Assembly (NCBI GenBank): GCA_013399695.1 | Contig: VXAU01002236.1 | Coordinates: 368,299 to 432,298, forward strand | From: Formicarius rufipectus | Taxonomy: Eukaryota; Chordata; Aves; Passeriformes; Formicariidae | Length of the DNA stretch: 64,000 nucleotides | Direction: 5' to 3' | Shown: piece after piece, positions 43,301 through 58,300 of the stretch | Numbering within the stretch: position 1 is the stretch's first letter | Layout of the letters: each line of letters opens with the position of its first letter | The notes under the pieces: model-generated | Database searches by the model: none | Seen by the model: only the letters and a program-made list of their open reading frames with translations | Told to the model about the DNA's origin: nothing | Translations under genes and position numbers: made by a program

Positions 43301-46300
43301 TGGGAAGTGTGACACTGGCATGGGACAGGCTGGGAGGGACTGGGGCCAACACAGGGGCTCCAGGCCAAGAGGAGACATTAAATCATAAGGTTCCTTGGGT
43401 CTGAATTTCAGGAAAGCCAGGGATACAAGGTTTTTACCTCCCTAGGGATGCTCATTCTCAGTTTCAGATATGAAGGATTTTAACTGAGGACTGATCCAAG
43501 AAAGAACAGAACCAGTTGAAGCCAGGACGTAAAACACAGCCCAGCTCGGTCCCCTTCTTATTCTCAAAGCCTTGACTGAACATTTGGGATGGAGGTAAAG
43601 ATGCCAACAGTCCTGCAAAACAGCACCTTCTGCCTGTCACCAGCTCATCCTCTCCTTGGGCTCACAGTTTCCAGCCCGGTGGAAAAGGTTTTGACTTTCA
43701 GAAATCCAAAAATACTCCAAGACCCCATCCAATGCTGGTGATGGATGGCCCACGGCATGAAAGGGTGAGGAACAGCTCCAGTGGGGAACTCCGGGTACTG
43801 GGTCTGGGCTGTCCTGCTCCATGGGGCAGCCACCAAAGGCACCACACCAGTAGGAAAGGCAACACTGACAACAAACTCATGATTTTGGGCACTGGACAAG
43901 CAGCAGCTCTTTAGCTGGGCTTCATCTTGGCAGAGAGGGGCAGTGACTGCACCTCTTGCTCCTCCTTAATCCCATTAACCATGGAGAAGAGCAGCTCTGC
44001 AGGGAGATTATGGATCAAAACCAACTTCCCATGGCTGAAACACACCAGGGCAGGGAATTTACTTTCAGAGCCACAGGGCTTCTCCACCTCCCAGCCTCAA
44101 CTGTGCTCAGGAGCTCCTGGCAGAAAAAGATCACTTCATGGTGGCCAGGTCAGGAGGGATGGAGCTGCAGCCACTCTCCTGTGGGATTAAACATGGATAA
44201 AAGACTCCAGGTTCTTCAGCTGGGCAGAGAGCCTGGATTTCACTTCAGTTTTAACCTTAATTATGCCACAAGCTTGGCAGAAACAAAATGTAGCCTCTGT
44301 ACAGACGTCTCATCTGTAACCCCTGTTATCTCCAGAAATGAGGGTCTTGTCCATCCTGTGGACTGTGATGCCTCAGGAAGCCTCCCATCCCAGTCCCACC
44401 AGCATCTGCATGGCCGTAGATCCTGGGCAGGGTGGGAAGGAGGAATGTCTGGGAGATATCACAGATCTTTGGAAGGTTCAACTTGCAAAGCCCAGGATGT
44501 GGAGATGAAGCATCTGCTCCTTCTCCTCCCCGGCACTGGACTCAAGCCACAGGAATGGGGACAGGGATGAGGACAAGCTTCCACAAGAGGGCATGAGTCC
44601 CCTCCTGAGCAGCCACTGACACAGAGAGATTTATTAGAGATTTATTTATTACTCCCAGCTTCCAAGACAAACAGTGGGAATCTACACGGACAGTGGTCTG
44701 GGATAGTGCTGGTGCACAGTGGGGTCTGCAGGGACTGGAAGGTGGAAGCTTCTGATTTGTTTGTGACATTAAATGGATCTCACAATCATGGAAATCACGA
44801 TTTCATCCCAAACCCAGACACCCTGCCCGGCACGGGCACCCCCTGGGCCTCACCTCCTCCAGTCTCTCGATGTTGGCTCTCAGACAGGGCACACAGGACC
44901 TCAGCTCGCTGTTCTCATCATCCAGCTGCTGCAGCCTGCCATGGGAACACGTGTGAGATGCTCAAGCCAACATCCCATGGGTGGGAGACTTGGATAAAAT
45001 ACCACTAGGCATATTAAACCAGGATCTGTTCTAAGCAAACCCTGAGAATTCCATTATTTCTGCTCCAAGGGGAAAGTTAGGGACACCCACATGATCCTGA
45101 CAAGTCTGTTGGCCAGTGTCATGCCCTTCTCCATCAGATTCAATGCTATTCCTTGTTTCAAGGGTTTTATCAGTCCCTGGACAAGTCTCAGCACCAGAGA
45201 CATCAGAGCAGGGGTTGAGAGAGGGTTTTGGGTCCACAGTTCCAGGAAAAGTAACATCCATGTCATGGTAACTGGTTAAAACCCCTCACTGTCTTCATCT
45301 TTCACTGACTGCAGGGGTTGAACAGCAAAACATTCTGTAAAAGCTGAAAAAACCCTGTTAAATAACTGAAACTTCTCTCACACTCCTTCCTTTGGAATCC
45401 AATAGGCAACATGAAGCACCTTGGCCAGGACACTCTGCCTGTTGGGACAATTCTTTCCCAAGTATTTCCCTGTTTCCATCAAGGTGGAAAATATCTGGGC
45501 ACCAAACATACCTCCAGGGGTCATTTATGGGAACAAGCACTAACAACCCCCTTCCTCACACAAGCTGTGGGCAGGCACATGGATAGAGGACAGGAGCTAA
45601 ATTTATACTGCATCAGGGAAATTCAAATAAAGAATCCAAGATCAGGCCCATGGAGGAGCTTGGTTGTGAAACAAAGGTAAAAACAGACAAAATTCAGGGT
45701 TTGTAATGACTTCAGTTACACCCTGAACCAACTGAAACTCACTGTCCACCTCACTTTGTTCCCCCAAAGGCCTGTACGTGGATTCCAGGCTGTACAGGGG
45801 TCCAGGGGACCTGCACTCACCCAGCCCTGCCCAGCCCCACCTGGCCTGCAGGTTCTCAATCTCGATGCTCTTCTCCCTCTCCATTTTGCTTAGCAGCTCC
45901 CTCTGCTTCTTGATCTCCTCCAGGAGGGTCTGGTCAGCCCTCAGCTCCTGCTCCTTCAGCTGTTCTTCGAGAGCATTTGCTCTGAAGAGAGGAGAAAGAA
46001 AAGATTAAGCTTTCCTTATGCCCACTGCCATCCCAAGGGAGGGACCACTCTTTTTCCAGCCCCTTCCCACCTCAAAGATGAGCTGGGAGAAACAGATTGT
46101 AAAACAGAGCGAGATTTCAGACAAAATACACCGATCACCATCTCAACAGCTTCACTCCACCCCAGCAGATGCAGTGGGACAGTACAGGAAACCCCCAAGG
46201 GCCCAACTGCTGACCAAACCAGGTCAATAAAATAAAACAAGCCAGATGGTACCTGCTGGTGTTGCCTCTAACTAGTTTTTTAAGTCTCCAGGCTGCATCA

Positions 46301-49300
46301 AAATCCTTTAAAGGGGGGAGGGTGGAAGCACAGTCATTATTTTATAACCTACAGCCTGTGGGTCACTCAGAACAAGCTATTTAATTGAAATCTCATGGAG
46401 TCACTGAGGCTGGAAAAGACCATCCAGATTATTGTGTTCAACTGTAAATGCCAGGGTTGTGGTTTCACCTGTAGTGGCCACGGCCTCCTTCAGCTGTTTC
46501 TGATCGCATTATCTAAAGGACAACGACAATCCCAACCCCCACTTTCACTCTCTCATATCCCCAACAAAAGATACAGGATCTGCAGGTCACCCTTCCCTGT
46601 GTGCCAACTTAACTGCAATAACAGAATCCCAGGGCAGTTTGGGTTGGAAGGGACTTTAAAGCCCATCCAGTTCCCCCCCCTGCCATGGGCAGGGACACCT
46701 CCCACCAGGCTGCTCCAGGGCCCGTCCAACCTGGCCTTGGACACTTGCAGGGATGGGGCAGCCACAGCTTCTCTGGGCAACCTGTGCCAGGGGCTCACCA
46801 CCCTCACAGGGAAGAATTCCTTCCCAGCATCCCATCTAACCCTGCCCTCTGGCAGTGGGAAGCCATTCCCCCTTGTCCCCAGTCCCTCTCCAGCTCTCCT
46901 GGAGCTCCTTCAGACACTGGAAGGGGCTCTCAGGTCTCCCTGGAGCCTTCTCTCTTCTCTCCTCTCTTCTCTCCTCCAGGTAAACACTCCCAGCTCTCCC
47001 AGCCTGTCTGCACTAGACCAGGTTGCTCAGAGCCCCATCAGTCCTGGCCTTGAACTCTTCCATGGATGGGGCAGGGAGCTGGAATTTATGCAATGGCTTT
47101 GCCCAAGGAAAGGCTTTTCCCAAAATGAACCAACTCGTCCCCACCAGGGAGCACACTCAGCACTTCACCCAAAGCCAACTGACACTTCTGGGCCAAGCTG
47201 CTCCAGTGAAAACATTCCCCTCACTCCAAAATTTATCAGGCATTAGGGAAACCTTTGTTTGGATCGCTCAGATCCCTGACAAGGCTGTTACTTAACAGCC
47301 TTAGAGCCCTGTAGATAAACTCCTGCTGGGTTTATTTGGCTGAGGTAAACACAGACTGGGAGAGAGCGGCCTCCTACAGACACACTACACCACGTGGGAT
47401 CCAAAGGGCTGCAGCCCTGCCAGGATCCAGCAGCAGTGGAATCTGGGCTGCCTGGGAGGAGGGTGGAGATGGGTCGTAGAGACACAGCTGTACCCCTCAC
47501 CCACAGCTACTGGGTGAAATAAGGGCCAGAAAGAGAGCAAGGATGAAGTGTGTGTCCTCCTGGAATGGGAAGTCTTCCATGCAGAATGACTTCCCTGTGG
47601 TGTTCCAGGGTGTCCTGGAGCCAAGGAGCCAAGTCCTGGCGTTCCAGAGATCTTTTGGGAGGGACACATGGGGCAGGGAAGCACTTTATATATATATATA
47701 TAGTCAAATAAAGAAATAAACATAATGATAATTAAATACAATAAAAATAGAGTATCCCGAGATAGAAGGGACCCACAAGGACCATCCAGTCCAATTCCTG
47801 GCTCTGCACAGACACCCCAACAATCCCACCCTGTCCCTGTCCCATTGTCCAAACACTCCTGGAGCTCTGGCAGCCTCGGGGCCATGACCACTGCCCTGGG
47901 GAGCCTATTCAGTGTCCACCACCCTCTGGGGGAAGAGCCTTTTCCTGAGATCCAACCTGACCCTGCCCTGATACAACTCCATGTTACTAAAAGCCAAGTA
48001 TAAAAAAAGGAAAAAGCCAAGTCCTGGAGTTCCAGAGGCCTTCCAGGATGGACACATGAGTTGGGGAAGCACACAAAATATCAGTAAAATATATATAAAA
48101 TATACAAAAATACATAAAATATATGCAAAAATAATTTATATAACACATATATATGTATATAAATATATATAAAAAATATATAAATCCAAAAGGCTTGGAG
48201 ACAGTCAGTTTTCCTCCTAGCTGCTGGTCAGGGCTGTGCTCTGCATTTTGGGTGGCTGCTGCAGGACGTGGATGGGAAGAGGCTCCCGGGAGATGCTCGG
48301 CCGGGCTCTCACCTGTGCACCAGCTGCAGGTTCTCCTGCCGGAGGCGGCTGTGCTGCTCCCCGTTGGCAGCCGTGTCCTTCTCCAGCTCCGTCACCCGCT
48401 TCTCCAGAAACACCACCTGTGAGGAGGCACAGGGGGGCTCAGCCACCCAGCCCCGAACCCACTGGGATGGGCGTCCATAAACCCGGAGCAGCTCCCACAC
48501 CACCATCCTTAAAAACAGAGGGTTGCCACTGGAATGGGGCAGCAGTGCCTTCATTTAAAGCATCTTTATAAAACATCCTTTTCCACCCTGGTTTTGATGT
48601 CTCCCATGTACTAGTACATGGCCAAACACTTCAGTCTTTCTTCTCTTCAGCCCTTTCCTGATGACATCCTAAATGGAGTCCAGAGGGACCTCCAGGGCTC
48701 TGCTACATCCATGTGCAGCCCTGAGGCTGGATACCTCCCCTCACCTAGAACAGGACTGAACTCCTGGATTTACAGATAAATAAAATCACACAGGAGGTGT
48801 CAATGCCAGCTGGTGGAGAAGGATCAGAGGGGAGCACCTATATGGGCTTCATTCCACTGTATTTGCATTTCATTCATTCAAATCCCATTTACACCCATAT
48901 AAAACAATCACGGGGGACAGGCAAATAGGAGCATATCTGCAAAACCCAAACCACAGCTCTGGGAGAAGGGCAAGAGATATCTGAGTATTAAAACAACCAG
49001 AGACCAAGGCTTTTTCTAGCAGTACATCCATGGTTTCTCAAGTCAGATGCCTGAAGGAATGCAAGTATTTTTTTCAACTGTTAGGCTTGGAAAACATTGA
49101 TTTTTAATTATTTTTAAAGGTCTTCTATGCATTATAATTATTTCCAAGAGCAGTCACACATATGCATATATTTCTCTTTCACATGCAGCTCTCTATCCAT
49201 ATTCCAGAATTAAAAAGCCATTTCCGAGGAGTTTCAGGACTGCAGCAGAACTTTACACATGCCCCAGATTACCCGTCTTTAATTTTCCTTCTTTCCCATA

Positions 49301-52300
49301 TTTTTAGCTGGGGGTGCTCAAACAAAAGCGCTCTTGTGCTCCCATCTTGCCCTGTAACTCTTTCCTTGTAACACCCCAGTAAAACTCAGTAGGACCAGCA
49401 CAAAATCAGCTTTTCCTGATGCCACACACAGAGCGTGCCAAGGAAAGGAAGCTCTTGTTTCACATCGGGTGAACTGACTCAGAAAAGCAGAATTTGAGAA
49501 CCTCTTGTTATGTGAAAAAGAAGTGAAAATGCTGCCTGTGAACAGCCCTCTCTCCTCCTAACATGCTGGGACAGCCACCACTCCTGGAGAAGGCTCCAGC
49601 GTCACCTCTTGATCCAGCACAGGAGCACTGCACTCCCTGAAGTGCTCTCATCCTCCATCCCCTTGATGTTCCACCTGCATCCACCTACCCAGAGGATCTT
49701 CAGCCTGATCCCGCCTATGGATCTGGGAGCACTGCAAGGCACTGAATCCTCCATGATAGCGCAGGCGGCTTCCCTGCCCTCCTGCCCCGTTCCCACCTTG
49801 TCCTACAATCCTTTCCTCTTAACATCTCAGAAAAACCCAGCAGGACCAGCACAAAACCAGCCTTATCCTGATGGCACAGGCAGAGTGTGCCAAGGACAGG
49901 AAGCTGCTCACCTTGTCCGTAATGTCCTCTTCCATACACTCCAGGTTATCCCGGTAGGACTCCTCCATCACCCCCACGGCCAGAGAGCTCGTCTGGTGTA
50001 GCTGCCTAAAACAGAGACAAAGCACCCCGACCCAGAGCAGCACCGGCATCAGCGGCAGTATTGTGGGCCAGGGGGACATGGGGACAGCCACCGCCCGCCC
50101 CCACTGCCACCACGCCTCTTCCCAAGGGACTGGGCAGCACCGCTCCTCGCACTGCTGCGTTTCCAGCAGAGCCCCCGGCAGAGCAGCCGTCCCCTGCACC
50201 ACCCAGGTCCCCCAAGAAGTCCAGCACCTCGGAGACACTGGATAACAGGGATAACAGGGAGCAGACGTGGACACAGCTCTTGGGACTTCATACTGGAATC
50301 TTTGCTCTTGCTCTTTGGAATGGGAAGAGATAAGAGTTCCCTTTTTCCACTTTCTCTCTTTCTGAATGGCCCTGGGCCATGGATTAGCCAGCAAAGGCCA
50401 GAGTACTCCCTCTGACACTGATAAGGTGGGGAAGCAGAGGGGGCAGGGGCTGCAAGGGGAGGGATGGGTAAAACCTCCCGAAACTGCTGTGAAACACCCC
50501 AGGCCACCTGGGACAGCCCAGGGCAAGCTAATCATTAGCAAGACCTTGACACCAACACAGGTGCCCCCAGCTTTGTGAGAAGCTAAAGGACACCCCGGGG
50601 AGGGGCTGGATTGGGCACCACCCCTGTGGCACCTCATGGCACAGGGATGAGCTACTGCCATGGGGAGGATGACGTATTCCAGCTCTGGAACCCCAGGCAG
50701 GAGCTACCAATAGGAAAACACTCTGCTCTCCTCCTGCTTTCAGCAGGAGATGGATGAGAAAACCACGAAGGTCTCTTTTGAACCTCAGTTTTTTCTAGGA
50801 ATTTGTAACGTTGGCTCTCAAATTCATCCCACTGCACAACATGCTCATGTCAATGCTCACAAGCATAACTGGCATTTACCAAGACACCACAGCCAAGGTC
50901 CGGCCTAATTTTGCATCCTCACCCTCAGTATATATTTAGATTTTAAAGTCTTGGGCACATTTGTCATTTACATCATGTCAAGCACAATGAGGCTCAAGCA
51001 GCTGAGATTTTGTGGCAGGAGCAGAACCCAGATAACAAAAACGAAGAAAGAGCCCTTACCAAAACAAAATCAATTTCCCAAAAGCATACATTTTGGGATT
51101 ATTCAGCAATTACAGTATCTGCAACAAAGGGTTTGCTTTGGGCTGTGCTTATGGATTTGGCTTGGCAATGCCCTGTTATCTCTCTCCTTATCACAAACTA
51201 AAGCAAACTGCTCTTGAATTAACCAATATTTACCCAAGCCCACAAGTCCCAGCCTCAGAATGGCATCTTGCACAAACCAGGAGGGCTCAATCCCCCAAAA
51301 GGCAGGGAATCTCCATTCCCAAAATTTTAACTCAAATTCTTCCTAAATTATCTCTGCCACAGGACAAAAACTAGTTCTAAAACAGGAAACCTGGGGACAG
51401 GCTGCTCCCTTCAACCCTCTTTCCTGCCAGTGTTTTTAACAAAGCTCTAGAAAGTAAGATGACTGGAAGTAGGAAATGTAGTATCAAGGACCTGCTTCCT
51501 TTCCAGGAGGGGAAATCGTGTCAGGGGAGATTGCTGACTGCAGGAAAAATGGAGAAGGGAAAGGTCTAAGAGCACAGTGGGAGGAAGAGGCATAGGGTCA
51601 GCACAGGGAGCAGAGTGAGTGCTACGCACAGGGTTTGAGCATCCCCAAACTGAGCTGCCTGTTCCTCCACAGTGTCCCTGTCCTGCTTGGAAGCAAGCAA
51701 AGAGAAAGCCAGTAAGTGCAGAGGCAAATCTTCCTCCTGAGCAGAGGCAGGATGGCAGAGGTAAGACCCAGTTTATCCTTAAAATCATGATGGCACATAA
51801 ACAGGAGAGATGGGGAAGCTAGGAGAGGAAAGGAGAGCACCAGTTGTCACAGAGAGGATGGACGGACCCTCTGCCCCAGGGATTCAAAGCAAACTGCCTG
51901 AATTCATCCTGCATCTCTGTGCACTCAGGGATTGAAATGTCCACAATAAAAAGGTGACCGACATCACACCATGAGGTCGTGCAGGACAGAAGCAGCACAG
52001 CATTAAACCTGGTTTAAACCAGGGTTAAACCATTAAACCAGGCTTATCTGCAGCCCCCCCGGCTGCCCCAGAGCGTCTGCCGGAGCCGCGTAGGGGCTGC
52101 TCCCACAAAGTCAAGTGCTGAGGGTGACACTGAGCGAAGTAAAACAGGACCAAGAGCTGCCTAAGGTGACTGGATTTTTTGGGGTGCTGGAGAAATCCCT
52201 CCAAGTGGGGGGACCGACTACTCTAGAGATCCCCCCACTGGGGAAGGGAACAGCGCAGGGGGATATGTCCGTCCAGAGTCTCCCTCCCTGCTCCACATGC

Positions 52301-55300
52301 CCCTGGTATGGCACTGAAGGATGGTGGTGCCCCAAAAGCACCCCAATTTTGTCCTGGAAAAAAACAGGTTGCCAGCAGCCTCCAGTTGTGAGCATGAGTG
52401 AGAAACACCCATTTCAGTAAAAATACATCAGAATTAAAACCACTTTTCCCCGGGGCTATGAAATAAATCCACAAATAAAGCACTTCAAAGCTTATTTTAA
52501 GTGCTGCTTCCACAGAGCTCGCAGCTCTATCAAGCCAGTGGGAACAGAGTATGGGCTTACCTTGCCACCTTCTTGCTGGAAAGTCTTTTATTTGGGCTGC
52601 AGAATGAAGAAGAAACAGGAAAGTGTTAGAAAAGCTGCCAGTGGAGAGCAAGGGAAACAGGAAGCTGCAAGGACTCCGGGGCACATCCTTTGCTCTGGCA
52701 GTGAGCGCCCATGACATGCACCCCCCAACTTCCCCCTGTAAAGGGCAGGCACGGATTTAACACCACAGAGATAACAAACCACATGGAATAACACTGGAGA
52801 AGACTTCACTGCCTCCCACAACACTCTCCTCTCCTACTGATCCCTGCCTGAAAATTGATCCCCAAGGAAAGTGCTAATAATAGTGGAAGGGTGCCTGGTG
52901 TAGATAGCAGAGTGAACCACGTCTCCTCACCCCACAGCACCCCAGGCCTTCCCTGGCAACCCCCCAAAGCTCCTGCTGCATGGATAGGGGACAGGGAGCA
53001 GCTCCTGCCTGCCAGGTGCCACATCCATCCTTCTCCCCTTCCCACAAGGAAGGGAGCCTGTTTGGCTCTGGATCACCAGAGGATTGCTTCCTACTTGGAG
53101 CTCAGAGGTTTTAGGAGCTGTTGATGGTGTTCCTGTCTGGACTTCAGGCTGTTAAGAGTGACTCAGGAGGGGGATGAGCTCTCCTCTGCAGGGATACCCG
53201 ATGGAGATCACTCTCCTGGATGTGTGTCCAGCCACACCATACCACAGCGGTCAGCGCTTAACTAATGCTCAGCGTGACCACGTTCGAGCAGCCAAGGTCT
53301 GTGTGACCCTGTCCCAGCCCCTCGGGGCAGGCTGCAGGCCCTCCCTGCTGAGAAAAAACCAGCCTTTTCCAGAAACAACTCCTTGCTGAGATGCTCCTGC
53401 CAGTCTTTTGGTCATGATTATGCTGGTGAAGTGAGCAGGGCTTAGATCTCACTCCTCATCTTCCACCAAACACAGGCTGGTGTCAAACAGATGCCAAACA
53501 GCTGCCACTGGGTCACATCACTGGTACCAAATCCTCACTTGACAATGGCAGCAGAGAACCTGAGCAGAGAAACAGCAATTGCATTCCCTGGTGTTTAACT
53601 CAGTTGAGGGAAAAAATAATAAATAAAATAACCTGGGAGTTCACTCCTGCCTAGAGCTGCAATATTCGTTCTTCGAAGAAAGAATTAAAAATAACTCAGG
53701 ACAATTTTCTTTGTAAAAAACCCCCAAGGCCCGACTGGAGGGTGTTGTCAGGGTGACCAGCCCTCATGTCAAAGTGCATCCTCAAATCCCCGATTTCCAG
53801 GGAGCACAAGAGCTGCTCCTGGCTGGGCTTCAAGGCTGCTCGGCGCCTGCCCGAGGGGAGGAGGTCAGGCCCTGGTGTTTGCCAGGAATTGTAAGGAATG
53901 TCCCCAGCACTGGGGGCAGGAAATATCTTCCTCTGCAAAAAGCTCATCGTAAAGCAATGCCAGCACCTGCTGAGGGCTGAGACACCAGCTCTGCTGTGAG
54001 GGCACTGAAACAAAACAGTCACAAACTCCTTCATCCCAAGCTCCTTGAGGATTCTTCCCTGCCTTCCTGTTCTGTGGGCTTGGGAAGCAGCGTCCCAGTG
54101 CTGGGAGCAGGCTCCCCAGTTTACTCCAAGGATCAAACACTGTCTGTAAGCCCACAGTTTTTAAGAGAAAAGTTGTTATGGGGTGGTTTTGGCTTCATCC
54201 CAGCTGCCAGAATCCCCTGGTGCAGGTGTCTTCAGGCTTGTCCCGGATTTTGGTCCATTTCCTACTGTTCTGGTTGTCTGCAATTTGAGATGTGTCCCCT
54301 GTTCCAAGGGCTCCACATCACTGGTGATACTGGCAGGAGAAACAGGATCCCTCTCACCCTCATCAGAGAGAGGGTGGGCATTTCCCTTTCCATCAGGGCC
54401 TCTGGAACATGTTTCCAGTAAAGTTTTGCTTGGGAAAGCCTGTGCACAGATGGAGGAATTGCACCTCCTCACATATCAAATCAAGACATATGGAATTCCC
54501 ATCACGACCATGGGACAGGGAAACCTCCACTGGAAATGCCATCCATCACAGGGGGCTCTGAGGCGTTAGTTCAGCTATGCAGGTAAATTTGGTGGAAAAA
54601 AACTGAAATGGAGTGGGGCTGCTGGTGCATCCAGGGAAAACCAGTGTCCTACAAAACTGCATAACCTGAGACCCCTCACTGATACTCTGGGCCTCCAACA
54701 ACAAAGAAAACTATTTACCCGAGAAAGAAAAAGAGAGAGACATTCTTTTTTCATTAAAAAGAATTCAAGCTTTTGTTTGTTTTCCTGTTCTCTTGCCATG
54801 GCTATGTAGTCCACGAGAGCTCCCAGGTCCCCCTGTTCATATAGAGAACAGACAGGGATGAAGAGCATGATCAGAAACCAGGTCTGAAGAGGACAATCCG
54901 CCATGAGAAAAATGATTATCATTAATACCACTATCCTTCCACCCAGTGGGCTTAAACAGGTCTGAGTAAATAAACCAACAAGCAGAAATCCCTTCCCACT
55001 TCTCAAACCAGCATGTCCAGCTGCTGGTTGGTAGGCCTCCAAAAGGACATTCCTAGACTCATAAGGTTCCTACACAAAGGTCCTGGTGTCTGTCACATCT
55101 CCCCAGCCCATGGTGGCAGAGGCAGTGGGGTAAACTGAGCGAGACAAGATTTGACTGCTCTCAAGCACATGGAGCAGACTGATTCCTTCAGAACACTGCT
55201 GCAGTGGGAGGATGGGCTGTCCCTGCCCTTCCAGGCTGAACCAGGAGCTCAGCTGTGCTTCCACATTACTGACGGTCTTTCCTTGGTAACAGAAATACTG

Positions 55301-58300
55301 TAAACGACCAGCTCATGCTTCCAGTGCTGGGAGAAGTCCCCATCACTCATAGGACATGCAAAGGGGCTGCCCAAAGAAGGGGACACTCTCCTTGTCTCCC
55401 AGACCCCATGGCTTAGATTAAAGATATATTCTGCTCACCCTCCTTAAGATTATCACCACCTTCCCCACCTGCGGAGTCCCACCTTTCTGGGTGAAACTCA
55501 TCCCCTTTCACAGGAATCGACCAACGCAGCAAAGGGAAAGCTGGGCAAGGCAAGGAGAGTCTTCCCTCCCAGAATGTCATTCCCAACACTGAAAGGGCCA
55601 CAATTACCTATTCATTTCAAGATCATTCAGGCGAGCAGAAAGGTCCTCGAGGCGGTTGATTTGTTTGTGGCACTGGCTACAGTAAAACTCAAAAGCTTCA
55701 TCTGCGAGAATGCTGTGCAGTTTCGCAGCGAGCGGATTGGTGCTAGAGAAAGCACAAGGACATTTCAACAGGACAGAACCACAAGCAGCAGCTTCAGCTG
55801 GGGCTTCCACAAGCTCAGGGTACAGGGGGGCAGGGAAACTTTTCGTGGGAGATGTGAGACTTGTCATTAAAAACATCAGGGCAGATTGGGTAGACTCCCA
55901 CCTTGATTTTAGAAGCCAAATTTCAGTCAATATGGGGTTGCTTAGAGCAATATATAGACAATGCATAATTTCTTCTAACAACGTATAGCTGATTTATAAT
56001 TAACAACACTTGTATCATCTGTCTCCCAGACACTCCCAGCAGCCAAGTTTGGCCTGTGTTTCCAAACCCTTGTGACTGTCAGCTCCTGTGGGGGATCCCC
56101 AAGAGCCTAGGGCAGGTGAGGTGAGTGCTTCCCACAAACCTACCCCACTACAAAGTCCACTTTCCAACACGATTTTCCAGGCAATCTATCCAGGAGGCTC
56201 CAGCACTTGTCCTCATTAAGTGCAGGACTGGGAGCTGGGAGCCAGGGGTGACTCTATGGCGGGTTTAGGCTGGATATCAGGAAAAGGTGGCTGGGCACTG
56301 AACAGGCTCCCCAGGGCAGGGGCCCTTTGGTCAGTGTCCCATTTTCCAATGGGAAGCTCTAAAAATAGAGCAGATTTGCTGATGTGGACCCACTGTTAGT
56401 AATGCACAGTCAGATTTTCACTGCAAGGAACTTTTAAACTAAGATTAAATGGGCAGTTGCAGTTCAACCCCTCTCTCCTACAAAGTGAAGCCAGAGAAAG
56501 CAAGCAACAGTGCTGCCATGGAAATGCCACTTGGGAAGGAGACACAGGGGTCTTCAGAACATTAATAACTTGGGAAGCTGGGAGTCACTTCCCCACCTGA
56601 CATGCTTTGGACAGGACAGAGGGATTCTGAACAGCAAAAGAAATGTGTCAATTTGGGGCCAAATAAAACTCTCATCTTTTCTGTAGGAATATACGCTTCT
56701 GGAAGCCACAGATTGAATCAAAGAAAGGTTAACAGTGAAAAACCAAAGCAGCTCAGTAAGAAAGACAGGTAAAGGTGTGAGCAAACACAAGCAAGCTTAA
56801 AACCAACAGGCATCCAAAAGGGATAGTGAAACCCAGGATACAGATACACACCACTCCTGGCCCAGGGGATGTTGAGTGTGTGGGACAACCCAGGGGCCCC
56901 TTGGGTCAGCCCCATTTTGGGGGCAGTGGGGTGTCAGGGTCACCCCCAGTGTCTGGCCTTGAGTCTGTGCTGTCTGTACAGTATTTCCAAGTCCCCTTAG
57001 ACAGGCAACTGTTCACCAGTCAATGCCAAATTACTCATCTTTTCCCATTTCTGGAAAAAAAAATCAAATTGAAAACCATTCCCTACAGCCTCCAGGGCAG
57101 GTTCGGACCTGGGATAATCCATTCCCAGCAGGACACAGGTCATTTGCTCAGACTTTGTGCAGGGAAGAGGTGACAGCAGCTGAGTGGCCTCTGAGGAAGG
57201 GATGTGCCCTTTTCTGGGCGCTGGTGGGTGAGTTTCCTTCCCAGGCTGGTGCACCCTGGCCGAGGTGGGAACCCAAATCTAACCAGCATTAATCCAAATG
57301 AGAACAGAAGTGTGGAGAGAACCCCTAGGCCAGCCTGGCAGCTCCTGGGGTGTGTAAAGATCTCCCTGGCCTCTGGCTGTGCTGGCTCTGTGCCCGTTGA
57401 GTGGGTGAGAGCTCCGTCCCACTGTGCCCTGGGGTGTCCCCACCTACTCTTGTGGCACACAGCCATGCTCCATGGACTCAGTGATCCCCATGGAGCTCCT
57501 CCAACTCGGCACATTTTACACTTCCATGACACAGAGCCTTCCTGCTGCCTCCCTCCATCTCCAGCAGCAGCGTTCGCCTGCCACAGGTCAGTGGTGCTCC
57601 CTGATGTGAGGAGCCTTCCCCTTCATTTCCCACCAAGCATTGCCAAAAGACTTTTCCTCCTTGGAAGGATGTGCCAGGGAAGAGGTGGCAACCCAATGGG
57701 ATGCATCACAAATACATATACATAGGGACTAAGCAGGGAAATTCAATATCCTGCAGTGTTCTCCCTGAAGGCTCTTGGGGTTTGTGCTAGTCCTCTGGCA
57801 ACAGTCTGGAGCTGTGGCAGGAAATGTGTTGTTAGTCCTGTTTAGAGGCTCCTGTAGCATGGAAAGGGTGTGTGCAGATGTGGCCCCTTACAAGAGATGT
57901 TATTCCTTGTATATAAAATACAGAAAAAAAAAAAAGTTCAGCCCAAACCAGTGACATCGTGTGGTTCTTTCAGGTTTTACTGCATCGAACAGAGTGGGGC
58001 TGCTCAGAATCTTGGAATGGTTTGAGTGGGAAAGGCCCTTGAAGATCATCCAGTTCCACTCCCCTGCCATGGGCAGGGACACCTTCTACTAGACCAGGTT
58101 GCTTTAAGCCCCATCCAGGCTGGCCTGGGACACTTCCAGGGATGGGGCAGCCACAGCTTCCCTGGGCAACCTGTGCCAGGGCCTGCCCACCCTCATGGGG
58201 AAGAATTCCTTCCCAATATCCCATCTGACCCTGTCCTCTGGCCATGGGAAGCCATTCCCCTTTCCTTGTCATTCCTTATCTAAAGTCAAGATCAGCACAG

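Noticed and set aside
52008..52023. 16-bp palindrome CCTGGTTTAAACCAGG
   Set aside because: Short, with no loop and part of a local AAACC repeat; no function suggested.
54575..55042. 155-codon minus-strand frame in a RAB11FIP3 intron, with a hydrophobic part and EQENKQKLEFF
   Set aside because: The flanking RAB11FIP3 exons join directly in phase as in the human protein; no donor follows and no family is recognised.
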